Assembly: GCF_014174395.1 (NCBI RefSeq)
Contig: NZ_JABEQD010000005.1
Span: forward strand, 1-64,000
Length of the DNA: 64,000 nucleotides
Direction of reading: 5' to 3'
Source of the DNA: Gluconacetobacter aggeris
GTDB taxonomy: Bacteria > Pseudomonadota > Alphaproteobacteria > Acetobacterales > Acetobacteraceae
Shown: positions 1 to 8,479 of the stretch, piece by piece
Layout: each line of letters opens with the position of its first letter
Position numbering within the stretch: position 1 is the stretch's first letter
Translations under genes and position numbers: made by a program
The notes under the pieces: model-generated
What the model was told of the DNA's origin: nothing
Databases searched by the model: none
Seen by the model: only the letters and a program-made list of their open reading frames with translations

Positions 1-325
1 TGCGGGGCTGCGGGCGATGGGGCTGAGCCTGTATGGGCAGGATGCCTATCGCATGACCAACGTGACGGGGGTTTATATTCCCGACGGCGTGGATGGCGAG
101 CGGGTGCGGGCACGGATGCGCGGGGAGTTCGAGATCGAGATCGGCACCGCCTTCGGGCCGCTGGCGGGGAAGGTCTGGCGGATCGGAGCAATGGGCTACA
201 ATGCGATGCGGCACAAGGTGCTGATCACGCTCGGTGCGCTGGAGGCCGTCCTGCGGGCCGAGGGCTACGCGCCGCCGCCCGGCGCGGCCATCGATGCGGC
301 CCGCGCCGTTTATGAGGCCGCGTGA
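1..325 (+). CDS. pucG: (S)-ureidoglycine-glyoxylate aminotransferase, C-terminal part (partial)
   Basis: The frame is open from the left edge, so only about the last 107 residues are present. The C-terminal segment with VTGVYIPDGVDG and WRIGAMGYNAMRHKV matches the small domain of class V PLP-dependent aminotransferases of the PucG type, in which the WRIG-MG motif is typical. PucG moves the amino group of ureidoglycine to glyoxylate in purine degradation. The stop overlaps the next start (TGATG) and the three downstream genes are all urate/allantoin genes, which supports PucG over a serine-glyoxylate aminotransferase. The PLP lysine lies outside the window, so the family is firm but the substrate rests on context. 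Confidence 0.75.
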   Translation, partial: AGLRAMGLSLYGQDAYRMTNVTGVYIPDGVDGERVRARMRGEFEIEIGTAFGPLAGKVWRIGAMGYNAMRHKVLITLGALEAVLRAEGYAPPPGAAIDAARAVYEAA

Positions 326-1230
326 TGACTGTGCCCTATCCCCGTGACCTTGTCGGCTATGCCGGCGACCCGCCTGATCCGCGTTGGCCCGGCCAGGCGC
401 GGATCGCCGTGCAGTTCGTCATCAATTACGAGGAAGGGGCCGAGAATTCGGTCCTGCATGGCGATGCGGGGTCCGAAGCCTTCCTGTCCGAGATGGTCGG
501 TGCGCGATCGGTGCCTGGCGCGCGGGCGATGGCGATGGAGAGCCTGTACGAATATGGCTCGCGCGCCGGGTTCTGGCGTCTGCGCCGGCTGTTCGTGGAG
601 CGGGAGGTGCCCGTGACGGTCTTCGGGGTTGCCGCTGCGATGGCCCGCAATCCCGACGCGGTGGAGGCGATGCTGGATGCGGGGTGGGAGATTGCCAGCC
701 ACGGCCTGCGCTGGATCGATTACCAGGATATTCCCGAGGCGCGCGAACGCGCGCATATCCGCGATTGTATTGCGCTGCACACCCACCTGACCGGGTCGCG
801 CCCGCTGGGCTGGTACCAGGGTCGCACCAGCCCGAACACCGCCCGGTTGATCGTCGAGGAAGGTGGCTTCGTCTACGATGCGGATTCCTACGCTGACGAC
901 CTGCCTTACTACGACGACCGTTATGGGCGGCCGCAACTGATCGTGCCCTATACGCTGGATGTGAACGACATGCGCTATGTGGCGCTGAATGGCTTCACCG
1001 AAGGCGAGCAGTTCTTTCGCTATCTGCGCGATACGTTCGATACCTTGTACGAGGAAGGTGACGTGGCGCCGAAGATGATGTCCGTCGGGTTGCATTGCCG
1101 CATCGCCGGCCGTCCTGGCCGTGCCCGCGCGGTGGCGCGCTTCCTGGACCATGTTCTGGCCCATGAACGGGTCTGGGTGGCGACGCGCCTGGATATCGCC
1201 CGCCACTGGCTGGAGGTCCATCCTGCATGA
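325..1230 (+). CDS. puuE: Allantoinase, PuuE type (polysaccharide deacetylase fold)
   Basis: 301 residues from the ATG at 325; a GTG codon lies just before it, and a GAGG stands about nine bases upstream. The protein has the NodB-like fold of cofactor-light PuuE allantoinases: RIAVQFVINYEEGAENSV near the N terminus, GWEIASHGLRWIDYQ in the middle (metal-site H) and a C-terminal SVGLHCRIAGRPGR block. It hydrolyses allantoin to allantoate. It sits between the aminotransferase and OHCU decarboxylase genes with overlapping ends, so it is translated as part of a urate-to-ureidoglycolate operon. It replaces the unrelated metal-dependent allantoinase AllB; no allB is seen in the window. Confidence 0.9.
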   Translation: MTVPYPRDLVGYAGDPPDPRWPGQARIAVQFVINYEEGAENSVLHGDAGSEAFLSEMVGARSVPGARAMAMESLYEYGSRAGFWRLRRLFVEREVPVTVFGVAAAMARNPDAVEAMLDAGWEIASHGLRWIDYQDIPEARERAHIRDCIALHTHLTGSRPLGWYQGRTSPNTARLIVEEGGFVYDADSYADDLPYYDDRYGRPQLIVPYTLDVNDMRYVALNGFTEGEQFFRYLRDTFDTLYEEGDVAPKMMSVGLHCRIAGRPGRARAVARFLDHVLAHERVWVATRLDIARHWLEVHPA

Positions 1231-1763
1231 ACCTGGTGATGCAGCGCGTGAACGAGATGGAACCCGCGCGGTTCGTCGAATGGTTCGGCGCGCTCTACGA
1301 ACATTCGCCCTGGGTGGTGGAACGTGCGGCGGCCTTGCGCCCGTTTGCGGACCCGGGCGCGATGCTGGCGGCGATGACCGGTGTGCTGGACCGGGCGACG
1401 GTGGAAGAGAAGCTGGCACTGGTGCGTGCGCACCCCGAACTGGCGCGCCGGGCGGGGCTTGACCCTGACCTGACCCGTGCCTCGCAGGCCGAACAGGCCT
1501 CGGCGGGGCTGGATCGGCTGACGCCGGAGGAATATGCGCGGTTCAACAGGCTGAATGACGGCTATGCCGCGCGTTTCGGCATGCCGTTCGTGATCTGCGT
1601 CCGCCTGTCGGACAAGGCGCTGATCCTGTCGGAAATGGAGCGCCGCCTGGCCCAGGCGCCGGTGGAGGAACTGGACACCGCGATCGTGGAAATCGGCAAG
1701 ATCGCGACCCTGCGCCTGACCGATGCGTTGGGCGTGCTGGCACGGGAGGAGCCGGGATCATGA
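1227..1763 (+). CDS. uraD: OHCU decarboxylase
   Basis: 178 residues, the usual length for the family. The enzyme decarboxylates 2-oxo-4-hydroxy-4-carboxy-5-ureidoimidazoline to S-allantoin. Recognisable blocks are FVEWFGALYEHSPWVVERA at the start, VRAHPELARRAG with the catalytic histidine around residue 70, SQAEQASAGLD, and FGMPFVICVR in the core. The start overlaps the puuE stop by four bases (ATGA), and its own stop overlaps uraH in the same way, which indicates translational coupling. Together with UraH it guarantees stereospecific allantoin formation after urate oxidation. The urate oxidase itself is not in the window. Confidence 0.93.
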   Translation: MNLVMQRVNEMEPARFVEWFGALYEHSPWVVERAAALRPFADPGAMLAAMTGVLDRATVEEKLALVRAHPELARRAGLDPDLTRASQAEQASAGLDRLTPEEYARFNRLNDGYAARFGMPFVICVRLSDKALILSEMERRLAQAPVEELDTAIVEIGKIATLRLTDALGVLAREEPGS

Positions 1764-2113
1764 GCAGTCTGTCGAGCCATGTCCTCGACCTGGTCTCCGG
1801 CCGGCCGGCGGCGGGCATGGAGATCGTGCTCTGGTCCGGGGATGCCTGCCTGTTCCGTGGCCGGACCAATGACGATGGACGGTGCCCGGATCTGGCCGGG
1901 GCAGGGGAATTGTCGCCGGGAGCCTATCGGCTGGAATTCGCGGTTGCCGCCTATTTCCGGGCACGGGGCGTGGCGCTGAGCGACCCGCCCTTTCTGGACG
2001 TGGTGCCGATCGCGTTCGGGATTGCGGCTCCGGGGCCGGATGGTAAGGGCGGCCATTACCATGTGCCGCTGCTGGTCTCGCCCTACGGGTTTTCGACCTA
2101 CAGGGGAAGTTGA
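1760..2113 (+). CDS. uraH: 5-hydroxyisourate hydrolase (transthyretin-like)
   Basis: 117 residues, full length for the transthyretin-related family. The N-terminal LSSHVLDLVSGRPA carries the first active-site histidine, GRTNDDGR the arginine, and the protein ends with the family signature SPYGFSTYRGS after HYHVPLLV. It hydrolyses 5-hydroxyisourate to OHCU, the substrate of the upstream uraD product. There is no signal peptide, so it is cytoplasmic. It is the last gene of the ureide operon; its stop codon touches a GC-rich hairpin shared with the convergent isocitrate dehydrogenase gene. Confidence 0.95.
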   Translation: MSSLSSHVLDLVSGRPAAGMEIVLWSGDACLFRGRTNDDGRCPDLAGAGELSPGAYRLEFAVAAYFRARGVALSDPPFLDVVPIAFGIAAPGPDGKGGHYHVPLLVSPYGFSTYRGS

Positions 2114-2137
2114 AAAACGCCCCGCCGAGGCGGGGCG
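2113..2137 (-). terminator. Rho-independent terminator of the isocitrate dehydrogenase gene (convergent)
   Basis: A perfect 9-base inverted repeat, CGCCCCGCC at 2118-2126 and GGCGGGGCG at 2129-2137, is followed on the minus strand by TTTTT (2113-2117). It lies 40 bases past the stop of the minus-strand gene. It directly abuts the uraH stop, so it may also slow plus-strand transcription, but no T-run follows in that direction. Confidence 0.8.
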
Positions 2138-2176
2138 CGGGGCCGCCGGTTCCGAGGGGGGAGCCGGCGACCGGGA

Positions 2177-3205
2177 TCAGACCAGGTGCTGCTTCAGCGC
2201 TGCCGTGAATTCGCGCGTGCCGTTATTGCCGCCCAGGTCGCGGGTCAGCAGTTCGCGCTTGGTGATCACGGCGCGGATGCCGCTTTCGATGCGCTTGGAC
2301 AGGTCGTCGCGGCCGACATGCTCCAGCATCATGTTCGCGGCCAGCAGCAGGGCCAGCGGGTTGGCGAGGTTCTTGCCGGCAATGTCGGGGGCCGAGCCGT
2401 GGACGGCTTCGAACACCGCCGCCTTCTCGCCGATATTGGCTCCCGGGGCCATGCCCAGGCCGCCGACCAGGCCGGCCGTCAGGTCGGACAGGATATCGCC
2501 GAACAGGTTGGTGGTGACGATGACGTCATACTGCCAGGGGTCGATGACCAACTGCATGGCGCACGCATCGACGATGCGCTCGTTGCATTCCACGCGGCCT
2601 TCATATTCCTTGGCGACCTTGCGGCCCTCTTCCAGGAACAGGCCGGTCAGCAGCTTCAGGATGTTGGCCTTGTGGACCAGCGTCACCTTCTTGCGGCCAT
2701 GCTTGACGGCATATTCGAAGGCGAAGCGGACGATGCGGTTACATTCGGCGCGCGAGTTGTAGCCGGCACCCGTCGCGATCCCGTGCGGGTCGTCGCCCAC
2801 CGGGATGTAGCTTTCCATCGCCGCGTAGTACCCTTCCAGGTTTTCACGCACCAGGACCAGGTCGATCTTGTCGAAACGGCCGCCCGGAACGAACGTCCGC
2901 GTCGGGCGCAGGTTGGCATACAGCCCGAATTCCTGGCGCAGGGTCACGTTGATGGACTTGAAGCCGCCGCCGACGGGGGTCGTCAGCGGGCTCTTCAGGG
3001 CCAGGCCGGTGTGGCGGATGCTGTCGATCGTCTGGGGAGGCAGCGGATTGCCGGTCGCCTCAACCGCCGCCATACCCGCGAGCTGCTTGTCCCAGGCAAA
3101 CGGCGCGCCAACCGCGTCCAGGATCTCGGTCACGGCATCCATGATTTCCGGGCCGATCCCATCGCCGGGGATCAGGGTAGCCGGAATGGTCTTTTCAGCG
3201 GACAT
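2177..3205 (-). CDS. icd: Isocitrate dehydrogenase, probably NAD-dependent
   Basis: 342 residues of the isocitrate/isopropylmalate dehydrogenase family. IPGDGIGPEI starts the Rossmann-like part. The substrate loop SINVTLRQEFGLYANLRP has the serine, asparagine and two arginines of isocitrate dehydrogenases rather than the isopropylmalate pattern. LTAGLVGGLGMAPGANIG and the VFEAVHGSAPDIAGK signature are present. The short, monomer-like length fits the NAD-type enzyme used in the TCA cycle of several acetic acid bacteria; coenzyme preference is inferred from family resemblance only. It is monocistronic, with its own likely promoter at 3293-3321 and terminator at 2113-2137. Confidence 0.85.
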   Translation of the reverse strand: MSAEKTIPATLIPGDGIGPEIMDAVTEILDAVGAPFAWDKQLAGMAAVEATGNPLPPQTIDSIRHTGLALKSPLTTPVGGGFKSINVTLRQEFGLYANLRPTRTFVPGGRFDKIDLVLVRENLEGYYAAMESYIPVGDDPHGIATGAGYNSRAECNRIVRFAFEYAVKHGRKKVTLVHKANILKLLTGLFLEEGRKVAKEYEGRVECNERIVDACAMQLVIDPWQYDVIVTTNLFGDILSDLTAGLVGGLGMAPGANIGEKAAVFEAVHGSAPDIAGKNLANPLALLLAANMMLEHVGRDDLSKRIESGIRAVITKRELLTRDLGGNNGTREFTAALKQHLV

Positions 3206-3292
3206 TGTCGAACGTCTCCCTCTGTGCTTTGTCAGGCCCGACCTGCCGACCGTGCGTTCGCGAGGCGGGGCAGCCGGGCCGGAACCCGTATG

Positions 3293-3321
3293 GTCCTAAG
3301 CCTGTGGCAGACGGGTGACAA
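3293..3321 (-). promoter_or_regulatory. Candidate sigma-70 promoter for the isocitrate dehydrogenase gene
   Basis: On the minus strand TTGTCA (3316-3321) is separated by 17 bases from TAGGAC (3293-3298). It lies about 90 bases upstream of the start codon in the gap between the aminopeptidase and dehydrogenase genes. This is a pattern match only. Confidence 0.4.
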
Positions 3322-3389
3322 TTGCACTCGCCCCCGTCGCAGGGGCTTTCGCAGTCACATTATCTGGCGCTGTCCGGGGAGGTTTCGCG

Positions 3390-5165
3390 CTATTCCGCCG
3401 CGATCGGGGCACAGGCAGTCGCCAGCCATGCACGGGCGTCTATATCCAGTTGCGGCGCGATAAGATCAAAAACGCGTGCATGGTACGTATCCAGCCATGC
3501 CGCCTCTTCGCCGGTGAGTAGCGCCGGGTCGATCAGCCGCCGGTCGAACGGCGCGAGGGTCAGAGTCTCGAACCCCAGGAAGGTCCGTCCGGCCTCGGCC
3601 GGGACCGGGTGGACCAGCAGCAGGTTTTCCAGCCGGATGCCGTAGGCGCCCGGCCGGTAATAGCCGGGCTCGTCGGACAGGATCATGCCCGCCGCGACCG
3701 CCACCGGCCGGTGAACGGGCGAGATCGAGCATGGGCCCTCATGCACCGAAAGGTAGCTGCCGATGCCATGGCCGGTCCCGTGATCGTAATCCAGCCCGTC
3801 CTGCCACAGCGCGTAGCGCGCCAGGGCATCCAGCGCGTGCCCTGTCGTGCCCACCGGAAAGCGGGCCCGCGCCAGGGCGATATGGCCCTTCAGCACGCGG
3901 GTGAAGGGGCCGCGCACGCCGTCGGGCCCCAGCCCCTTGCCGGTCCACAGGGTGCGCGTCACGTCGGTCGTGCCGAACGGATACTGGCCGCCGCTGTCGA
4001 TCAGATAGACTTCGTCGGCACCGATCGTGCGGGCGGATTCCGGGGTGACCCGGTAGTGGATGACCGCGCCGTTCGGGCCGGCCCCGGAGATGGCGGGAAA
4101 GCTCTCCTCGCGGTAATCGGGGCAAAGCGCGCGGAAGCCATCCAGCTTTGTCGCGGCCTGGAGTTCATTCTGCCCGACGCCCTGTGTATCGACCCAGTGG
4201 AGGAAACGGCATAGGGCCACGCCGTCGATCAGGTGCGCCTTGCGTGCGCCGTCCTGCTCCACATCATTCTTGCAGGCGCGGGGCAGCGCGCACGGGTCCG
4301 TGGCGCGGGCGATGGTGGCACCGGCGGCTTCCAGCGTCTGGATGAACCAGATTGCCGTGCCCACCGGATCGACCCGTATCGTCTGGCCGGCCAGTGCCGC
4401 CAGGGCCGCGTCGAGCCCCGAGGGAGGCACGATCCGCACCTGTGGACCCAGCCAGTCGGCGGCGTCGGGCGACACGCGCGCCGGCTCGATGAACAGATCC
4501 ACCCGCCCGTCGGCATGCAGGATGGCGAAGGCCAGGCAGGCCGGGGTGTAGGGAATGTCGTTGCCGCGGATGTTCAGCAGCCAGGCGACCGATGTCGGGT
4601 CGCCCACGATGGCCGCGTCCTGGCCGGCGGCACGCAGGATGGCGGCCATGCGTGCCCGCTTGTCGGCGCTGTCCTCGCCCGCGAACGACAGGGGGTGGGG
4701 CTGGCAGGGCGTGCCGGGGGCGGCCGGCTGGTCGGTCCAGATCCGGTCTACCGGATTGGTCGCCAGCGGCACCATGTCCAGCCCGTGGGCGAGGTAAGGC
4801 TGCAGCCCGGCCTCGCCCACCAGACGGGGGTCGTAGCCGATCCGCAGGCCCCGGCCGCCCTGTGCCGCCAGCCATTCCGCCGGTGGGGTGTCGCGCATAT
4901 GCAGGCGGGCCCAGGCCGTGCCGTCCACCTGCTGGTCCATCTGCGTGATGTATCGGCCGTCGGAGAATACGGCCGACGGACCGTCGCGCAGCACGACGGC
5001 CAGGCCGGCGCTGCCGGTGAAGCCGCTGAGCCACGCCAGGCGTTCGGCGTAGGGGGCGACATATTCGCCCAGATGCTCGTCGCCGCGCAGCAGGACGAAG
5101 CCGTCGACATCCATCTCTTCCAGAACGCGGCGCAGCGCGGGAAGGCGGGCTTGGATCTCGGGCAT
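3390..5165 (-). CDS. Aminopeptidase P family protein (Xaa-Pro aminopeptidase, M24B)
   Basis: 591 residues, the long three-domain form: two creatinase-like N-terminal domains, then a pita-bread catalytic domain. Metal ligands can be read in order between about residues 390 and 512: the aspartates in LIDSGGQYPFGTTDVT, histidine in GTGHGIGSYLSVHEG, and glutamates in ILSDEPGYY and RLENLLLV. It removes N-terminal residues next to proline and is cytoplasmic (no signal peptide). The start is supported by AAGGA nine bases before the ATG. It follows uvrD and prmA on the same strand after an AT-rich 66-base gap, so it may have its own promoter. Confidence 0.9.
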   Translation of the reverse strand: MPEIQARLPALRRVLEEMDVDGFVLLRGDEHLGEYVAPYAERLAWLSGFTGSAGLAVVLRDGPSAVFSDGRYITQMDQQVDGTAWARLHMRDTPPAEWLAAQGGRGLRIGYDPRLVGEAGLQPYLAHGLDMVPLATNPVDRIWTDQPAAPGTPCQPHPLSFAGEDSADKRARMAAILRAAGQDAAIVGDPTSVAWLLNIRGNDIPYTPACLAFAILHADGRVDLFIEPARVSPDAADWLGPQVRIVPPSGLDAALAALAGQTIRVDPVGTAIWFIQTLEAAGATIARATDPCALPRACKNDVEQDGARKAHLIDGVALCRFLHWVDTQGVGQNELQAATKLDGFRALCPDYREESFPAISGAGPNGAVIHYRVTPESARTIGADEVYLIDSGGQYPFGTTDVTRTLWTGKGLGPDGVRGPFTRVLKGHIALARARFPVGTTGHALDALARYALWQDGLDYDHGTGHGIGSYLSVHEGPCSISPVHRPVAVAAGMILSDEPGYYRPGAYGIRLENLLLVHPVPAEAGRTFLGFETLTLAPFDRRLIDPALLTGEEAAWLDTYHARVFDLIAPQLDIDARAWLATACAPIAAE

Positions 5166-5231
5166 TGTTATCGTCCTTATTGCTTTATAAACAATCTATT
5201 CTATCGTTTTTCTGTGGCGACGTACGATCTG

Positions 5232-6146
5232 TCAGGCGCCGGCGGACCCGTCGGGGCGGCGCAGGACGAGCGTCGACCAGTCGCCTTCGGTCAGGTGCCG
5301 TTCCAGGACCAGACCCTGCCGCCGGTGGGCTGCGACCACCATCCGGGCCTGGCTGTTCAGCAGGCCGGCCAGGATGGCGGTGCCGCCGGGCGCCAGATGC
5401 GCCGCCAGGTCCTTCGCCATCAGGCAGAGCGGGCGGGCCAGGATATTGGCGAAGATCAGGTCGAAGGGGGCATGGCGCTTCAGGCCCGGTGTGCCCCAGC
5501 CATTGCCCAGCCGGGCCGTCACGAGTGCCGACAGGCCGTTCAGCGCGGCGTTCTGCCGGGTGGTGCGGACGGACCATGGGTCGATATCCACCGCCAGGAC
5601 CGGGCGGTGCAGCAATGCTGCGGCGGCCATGGCCAGGATGCCCGAGCCGCAGCCCATGTCCAGGATCCGGTGCGGCCGGCGATGGGCTACCTGTTCCAGG
5701 GCGCGGAGGCAGCCGCGGGTCGATCCGTGCTCGCCCGACCCGAAGGCCATGCCGGCATCGAGGGTGATCGCGATGCGACGCGAGGTGGACGGACCTTCCA
5801 GATGGGTTCCGCGCACCACGAAACGCTTCCCGACATCCTGCTCGGGGAAGGATTCGTAAGTGCGGGCCAGCCAGCCTTCGGCCTCGGTCCGTGTGCGTTC
5901 CAGTTCGGCAGCGTATCCGCTGACGGCTGCGGCCAGGGCCAGGGCAGCCGTCAGTTCGGCCTCGCCGAAGCCGAGATCGCGCACGCCTTCGACCCGCCAC
6001 AGGATCTGGGTATCGTCGACCTCGAAGATCCCGATTGTGGAACAGACGACCGAGAGCGCGTCCTCGTACGCCATGACGGCGTCGGCGGGGACGGTGACGG
6101 CAATGGTTTCCAGTTCCGTCGCGTGGCGACGGGTCAGACTTGTCAT
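5232..6146 (-). CDS. prmA: Ribosomal protein L11 methyltransferase
   Basis: 304 residues from an ATG that overlaps the helicase stop (ATGA). The N-terminal L11-binding region is followed by LDAGMAFGSGEHGSTRGCL, then the SAM-binding motif ILDMGCGSGILAMAAA near the middle and DLIFANILARPL, the family's NILA motif. The enzyme methylates lysines and the N terminus of ribosomal protein L11. Translational coupling to the upstream uvrD-type gene is visible, but I know of no functional link between them. Confidence 0.93.
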   Translation of the reverse strand: MTSLTRRHATELETIAVTVPADAVMAYEDALSVVCSTIGIFEVDDTQILWRVEGVRDLGFGEAELTAALALAAAVSGYAAELERTRTEAEGWLARTYESFPEQDVGKRFVVRGTHLEGPSTSRRIAITLDAGMAFGSGEHGSTRGCLRALEQVAHRRPHRILDMGCGSGILAMAAAALLHRPVLAVDIDPWSVRTTRQNAALNGLSALVTARLGNGWGTPGLKRHAPFDLIFANILARPLCLMAKDLAAHLAPGGTAILAGLLNSQARMVVAAHRRQGLVLERHLTEGDWSTLVLRRPDGSAGA

Positions 6147-8404
6147 GGTGCTTTCTCGACAAAACTGTCCAGGAGACGTTTCGGTCCCGCCTTGTCGAAG
6201 GCGACTTCCAGCCGGTTGCCCTCGACGGACGACACCGTCCCGTATCCGAATTTCTGATGGAAGACGCGCGTGCCCACCGGCATCGCCGCTTTGGCGGGGA
6301 CCGCCGCGTCGCCCGCATCGGCCGCGCGCGGCCGGCGCGCGGTGATGGGGAAGGCGCTGGAGAAGGCCGGGGTCTGGCCTAAGCTCCGGCTGCGCGCCTG
6401 GCTGGCGGCACCGGTCGTGGTCACGTATTCGTCCGGCAGTTCCTCGATGAAACGGCTGGGCATGGCCGATTGCCAGTTGCCGTAGATGCGGCGGCTGGCG
6501 GCATGGCTGATGATGGCCCGATGCCGCGCCCGGGTGATGCCGACATAGGCCAGGCGCCGTTCTTCCTCCAGCCCCTTCTGGCCGCCTTCGTCCAGGGTAC
6601 GCTGCGAGGGAAACACGCCTTCCTCCCAGCCTGGCAGGAACACGGTGTCGAATTCCAGCCCCTTCGCGCCGTGGAGGGTCATGATGCTCAGGCGTTCGGT
6701 GCCCGCGCTTTCCTCGTTTTCCATCACCAGGGCGACATGTTCCAGGAAGTGGCCCAGGCTTTCGAAATCGGCCAGCGCGCGCACCAGTTCCTTCAGATTG
6801 TCCAGCCGGCCCGGTGCCTCGACCGAGGTATCGGCCTTCCACATGTCGATATAGCCGCTTTCCTCCAGCAGCGTGTCGACGACCACGACATGGCCCTCGC
6901 GCGGCAGGGCCTCGCGGCCTTGTGCGAGGCTGTTCAGCAGTGCGGCCAGGCTGTCGCGGGCCTTGCCCTTGATCTCGCCGCGTTCCAGCATGATGCTGAT
7001 TGCTTCCGTCAGCGGCACGCCGCCGTCGCGGGCGGCCTGATGGAATTTCTGCATCGCGACGGCGCCGATACCGCGCCGGGGCACGTTGATGATGCGTTCG
7101 AACGCCAGATCGTCCGCCGGCTGGTTCAGCACGCGCATATAGGCCAGCGCGTCGCGGATTTCCGCGCGTTCGTAGAAGCGCAGGCCGCCGACGACCCGGT
7201 AGGGCAGGCCGAGTGCGATCAGTCGCTCCTCGAACGCGCGGGTCTGGAAACCGGCGCGGACCAGGATGGCGATTTCCGACATTTTATGCCCGCCGGCACG
7301 CAGGCGTTCGACTTCTTCGCCGACCAGCCGGGCCTCGTCGTCCGAATCCCAGACGGAGGCCACGCGGACCTTCTCGCCCGACGCGTCGTCGCGGCCGGGG
7401 CGCAGGGTCTTGCCCAGCCTGCCGTCATTATGCGCGATCAGGCCGGAGGCGGCGCCCAGGATCTGGGCGGTGGAGCGATAATTGCGTTCCAGCCGGACGA
7501 TGGCGGCGCCGGGGAAGTCGCGCTCGAAGCGCAGGATGTTTTCGACCTCCGCGCCGCGCCAGGAATAGATCGACTGGTCGTCGTCGCCGACGCAGCAGAT
7601 ATTCGCCTGCTGCCCTTCGCGCTGGGCCAGCAGGCGCAGCCAGAGATACTGGATGGTGTTGGTGTCCTGGTATTCGTCGACCAGGATGTAGCGGAACAGG
7701 CGGTGATATTGCGCCAGCACGTCCGGCCGGGTGCGCAGGATCTCGGTGACATGCAGCATCAGGTCGCCGAAATCGCAGGCGTTCAACTGGACCAGCCGCG
7801 CCTGGTAGCTGGCATAGATCGCCCGGCACTGGCCATTGGCGAAATCGCAATCCTCGGCCGGGGTGACGCGCTCGGGCGTCAGTCCGCGATCCTTCCAGCG
7901 CTGGATCACGCCCAGGATACCCTGGGGAGGCCAGCGTTTGCTGTCGATGCGCAAGGGCTCGATCACCTGCTTGAGCAGGCGGAGCTGGTCGTCGGTATCG
8001 AGGATGGTGAAGCCCGAACTCAGCCCGACATATTCGGCATGGCGGCGCAGCATGCGCGCGCAGAGGGCATGGAATGTGCCCAGCCACAGCCCTTCGACCG
8101 GTTCGCCCAGCAGGGTGCCGATCCGCTCGCGCATTTCGCGCGCCGCCTTGTTGGTGAAGGTCACCGCCAGGATCTGGTAGGGTCGCGCGCGGCCCGACAG
8201 CAGGATATGGGCGAAGCGGGTGGTCAGGACGCGGGTCTTGCCCGTGCCGGCGCCGGCAAGGACCAGCAGCGGGCCGTCGGTTGTCTCGATCGCCATCCGC
8301 TGTTCGGGATTGAGGCGCTGGAGATAATCCGGAGCGTCGGGGGTGGGGGCTGGGGTCTGGTTCACGGTTTCGGTATAGGGCGTCGCGGGACTATGACCAA
8401 GCAT
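6143..8404 (-). CDS. uvrD: UvrD/PcrA family ATP-dependent DNA helicase
   Basis: About 753 residues of a superfamily 1A helicase. It starts with LNPEQRMAIETTDGPLLVLA (Q motif), then Walker A GAGTGKTRVLTTR, DEYQDTN (motif II), DDDQSIYSWRGA (motif III), RLERNYRST, TLHGAKGLEFDTVFLPG and AYVGITRARH, with a C-terminal basic tail. It unwinds DNA in nucleotide excision and mismatch repair. The frame stays open far upstream, but similarity begins near residue 30, so I chose the ATG at 8404; a GTG at 8365 is an alternative and neither has a strong ribosome binding site. It is divergent from the RadC-like gene at 8480. Confidence 0.9.
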   Translation of the reverse strand: MLGHSPATPYTETVNQTPAPTPDAPDYLQRLNPEQRMAIETTDGPLLVLAGAGTGKTRVLTTRFAHILLSGRARPYQILAVTFTNKAAREMRERIGTLLGEPVEGLWLGTFHALCARMLRRHAEYVGLSSGFTILDTDDQLRLLKQVIEPLRIDSKRWPPQGILGVIQRWKDRGLTPERVTPAEDCDFANGQCRAIYASYQARLVQLNACDFGDLMLHVTEILRTRPDVLAQYHRLFRYILVDEYQDTNTIQYLWLRLLAQREGQQANICCVGDDDQSIYSWRGAEVENILRFERDFPGAAIVRLERNYRSTAQILGAASGLIAHNDGRLGKTLRPGRDDASGEKVRVASVWDSDDEARLVGEEVERLRAGGHKMSEIAILVRAGFQTRAFEERLIALGLPYRVVGGLRFYERAEIRDALAYMRVLNQPADDLAFERIINVPRRGIGAVAMQKFHQAARDGGVPLTEAISIMLERGEIKGKARDSLAALLNSLAQGREALPREGHVVVVDTLLEESGYIDMWKADTSVEAPGRLDNLKELVRALADFESLGHFLEHVALVMENEESAGTERLSIMTLHGAKGLEFDTVFLPGWEEGVFPSQRTLDEGGQKGLEEERRLAYVGITRARHRAIISHAASRRIYGNWQSAMPSRFIEELPDEYVTTTGAASQARSRSLGQTPAFSSAFPITARRPRAADAGDAAVPAKAAMPVGTRVFHQKFGYGTVSSVEGNRLEVAFDKAGPKRLLDSFVEKAP

Positions 8405-8479
8405 TGCGACGACGCGTTGCGGACTGATTCCCGCGCCGGGGGGGGACTGGTCCATCGGATACGGGAGACAGGCAGCGTC

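Noticed and set aside
4233-6257. Long plus-strand open frame antisense to the aminopeptidase and prmA genes
   Set aside because: It has no recognisable domain and covers two clear minus-strand genes. In high-GC DNA, antisense frames stay open by codon bias.
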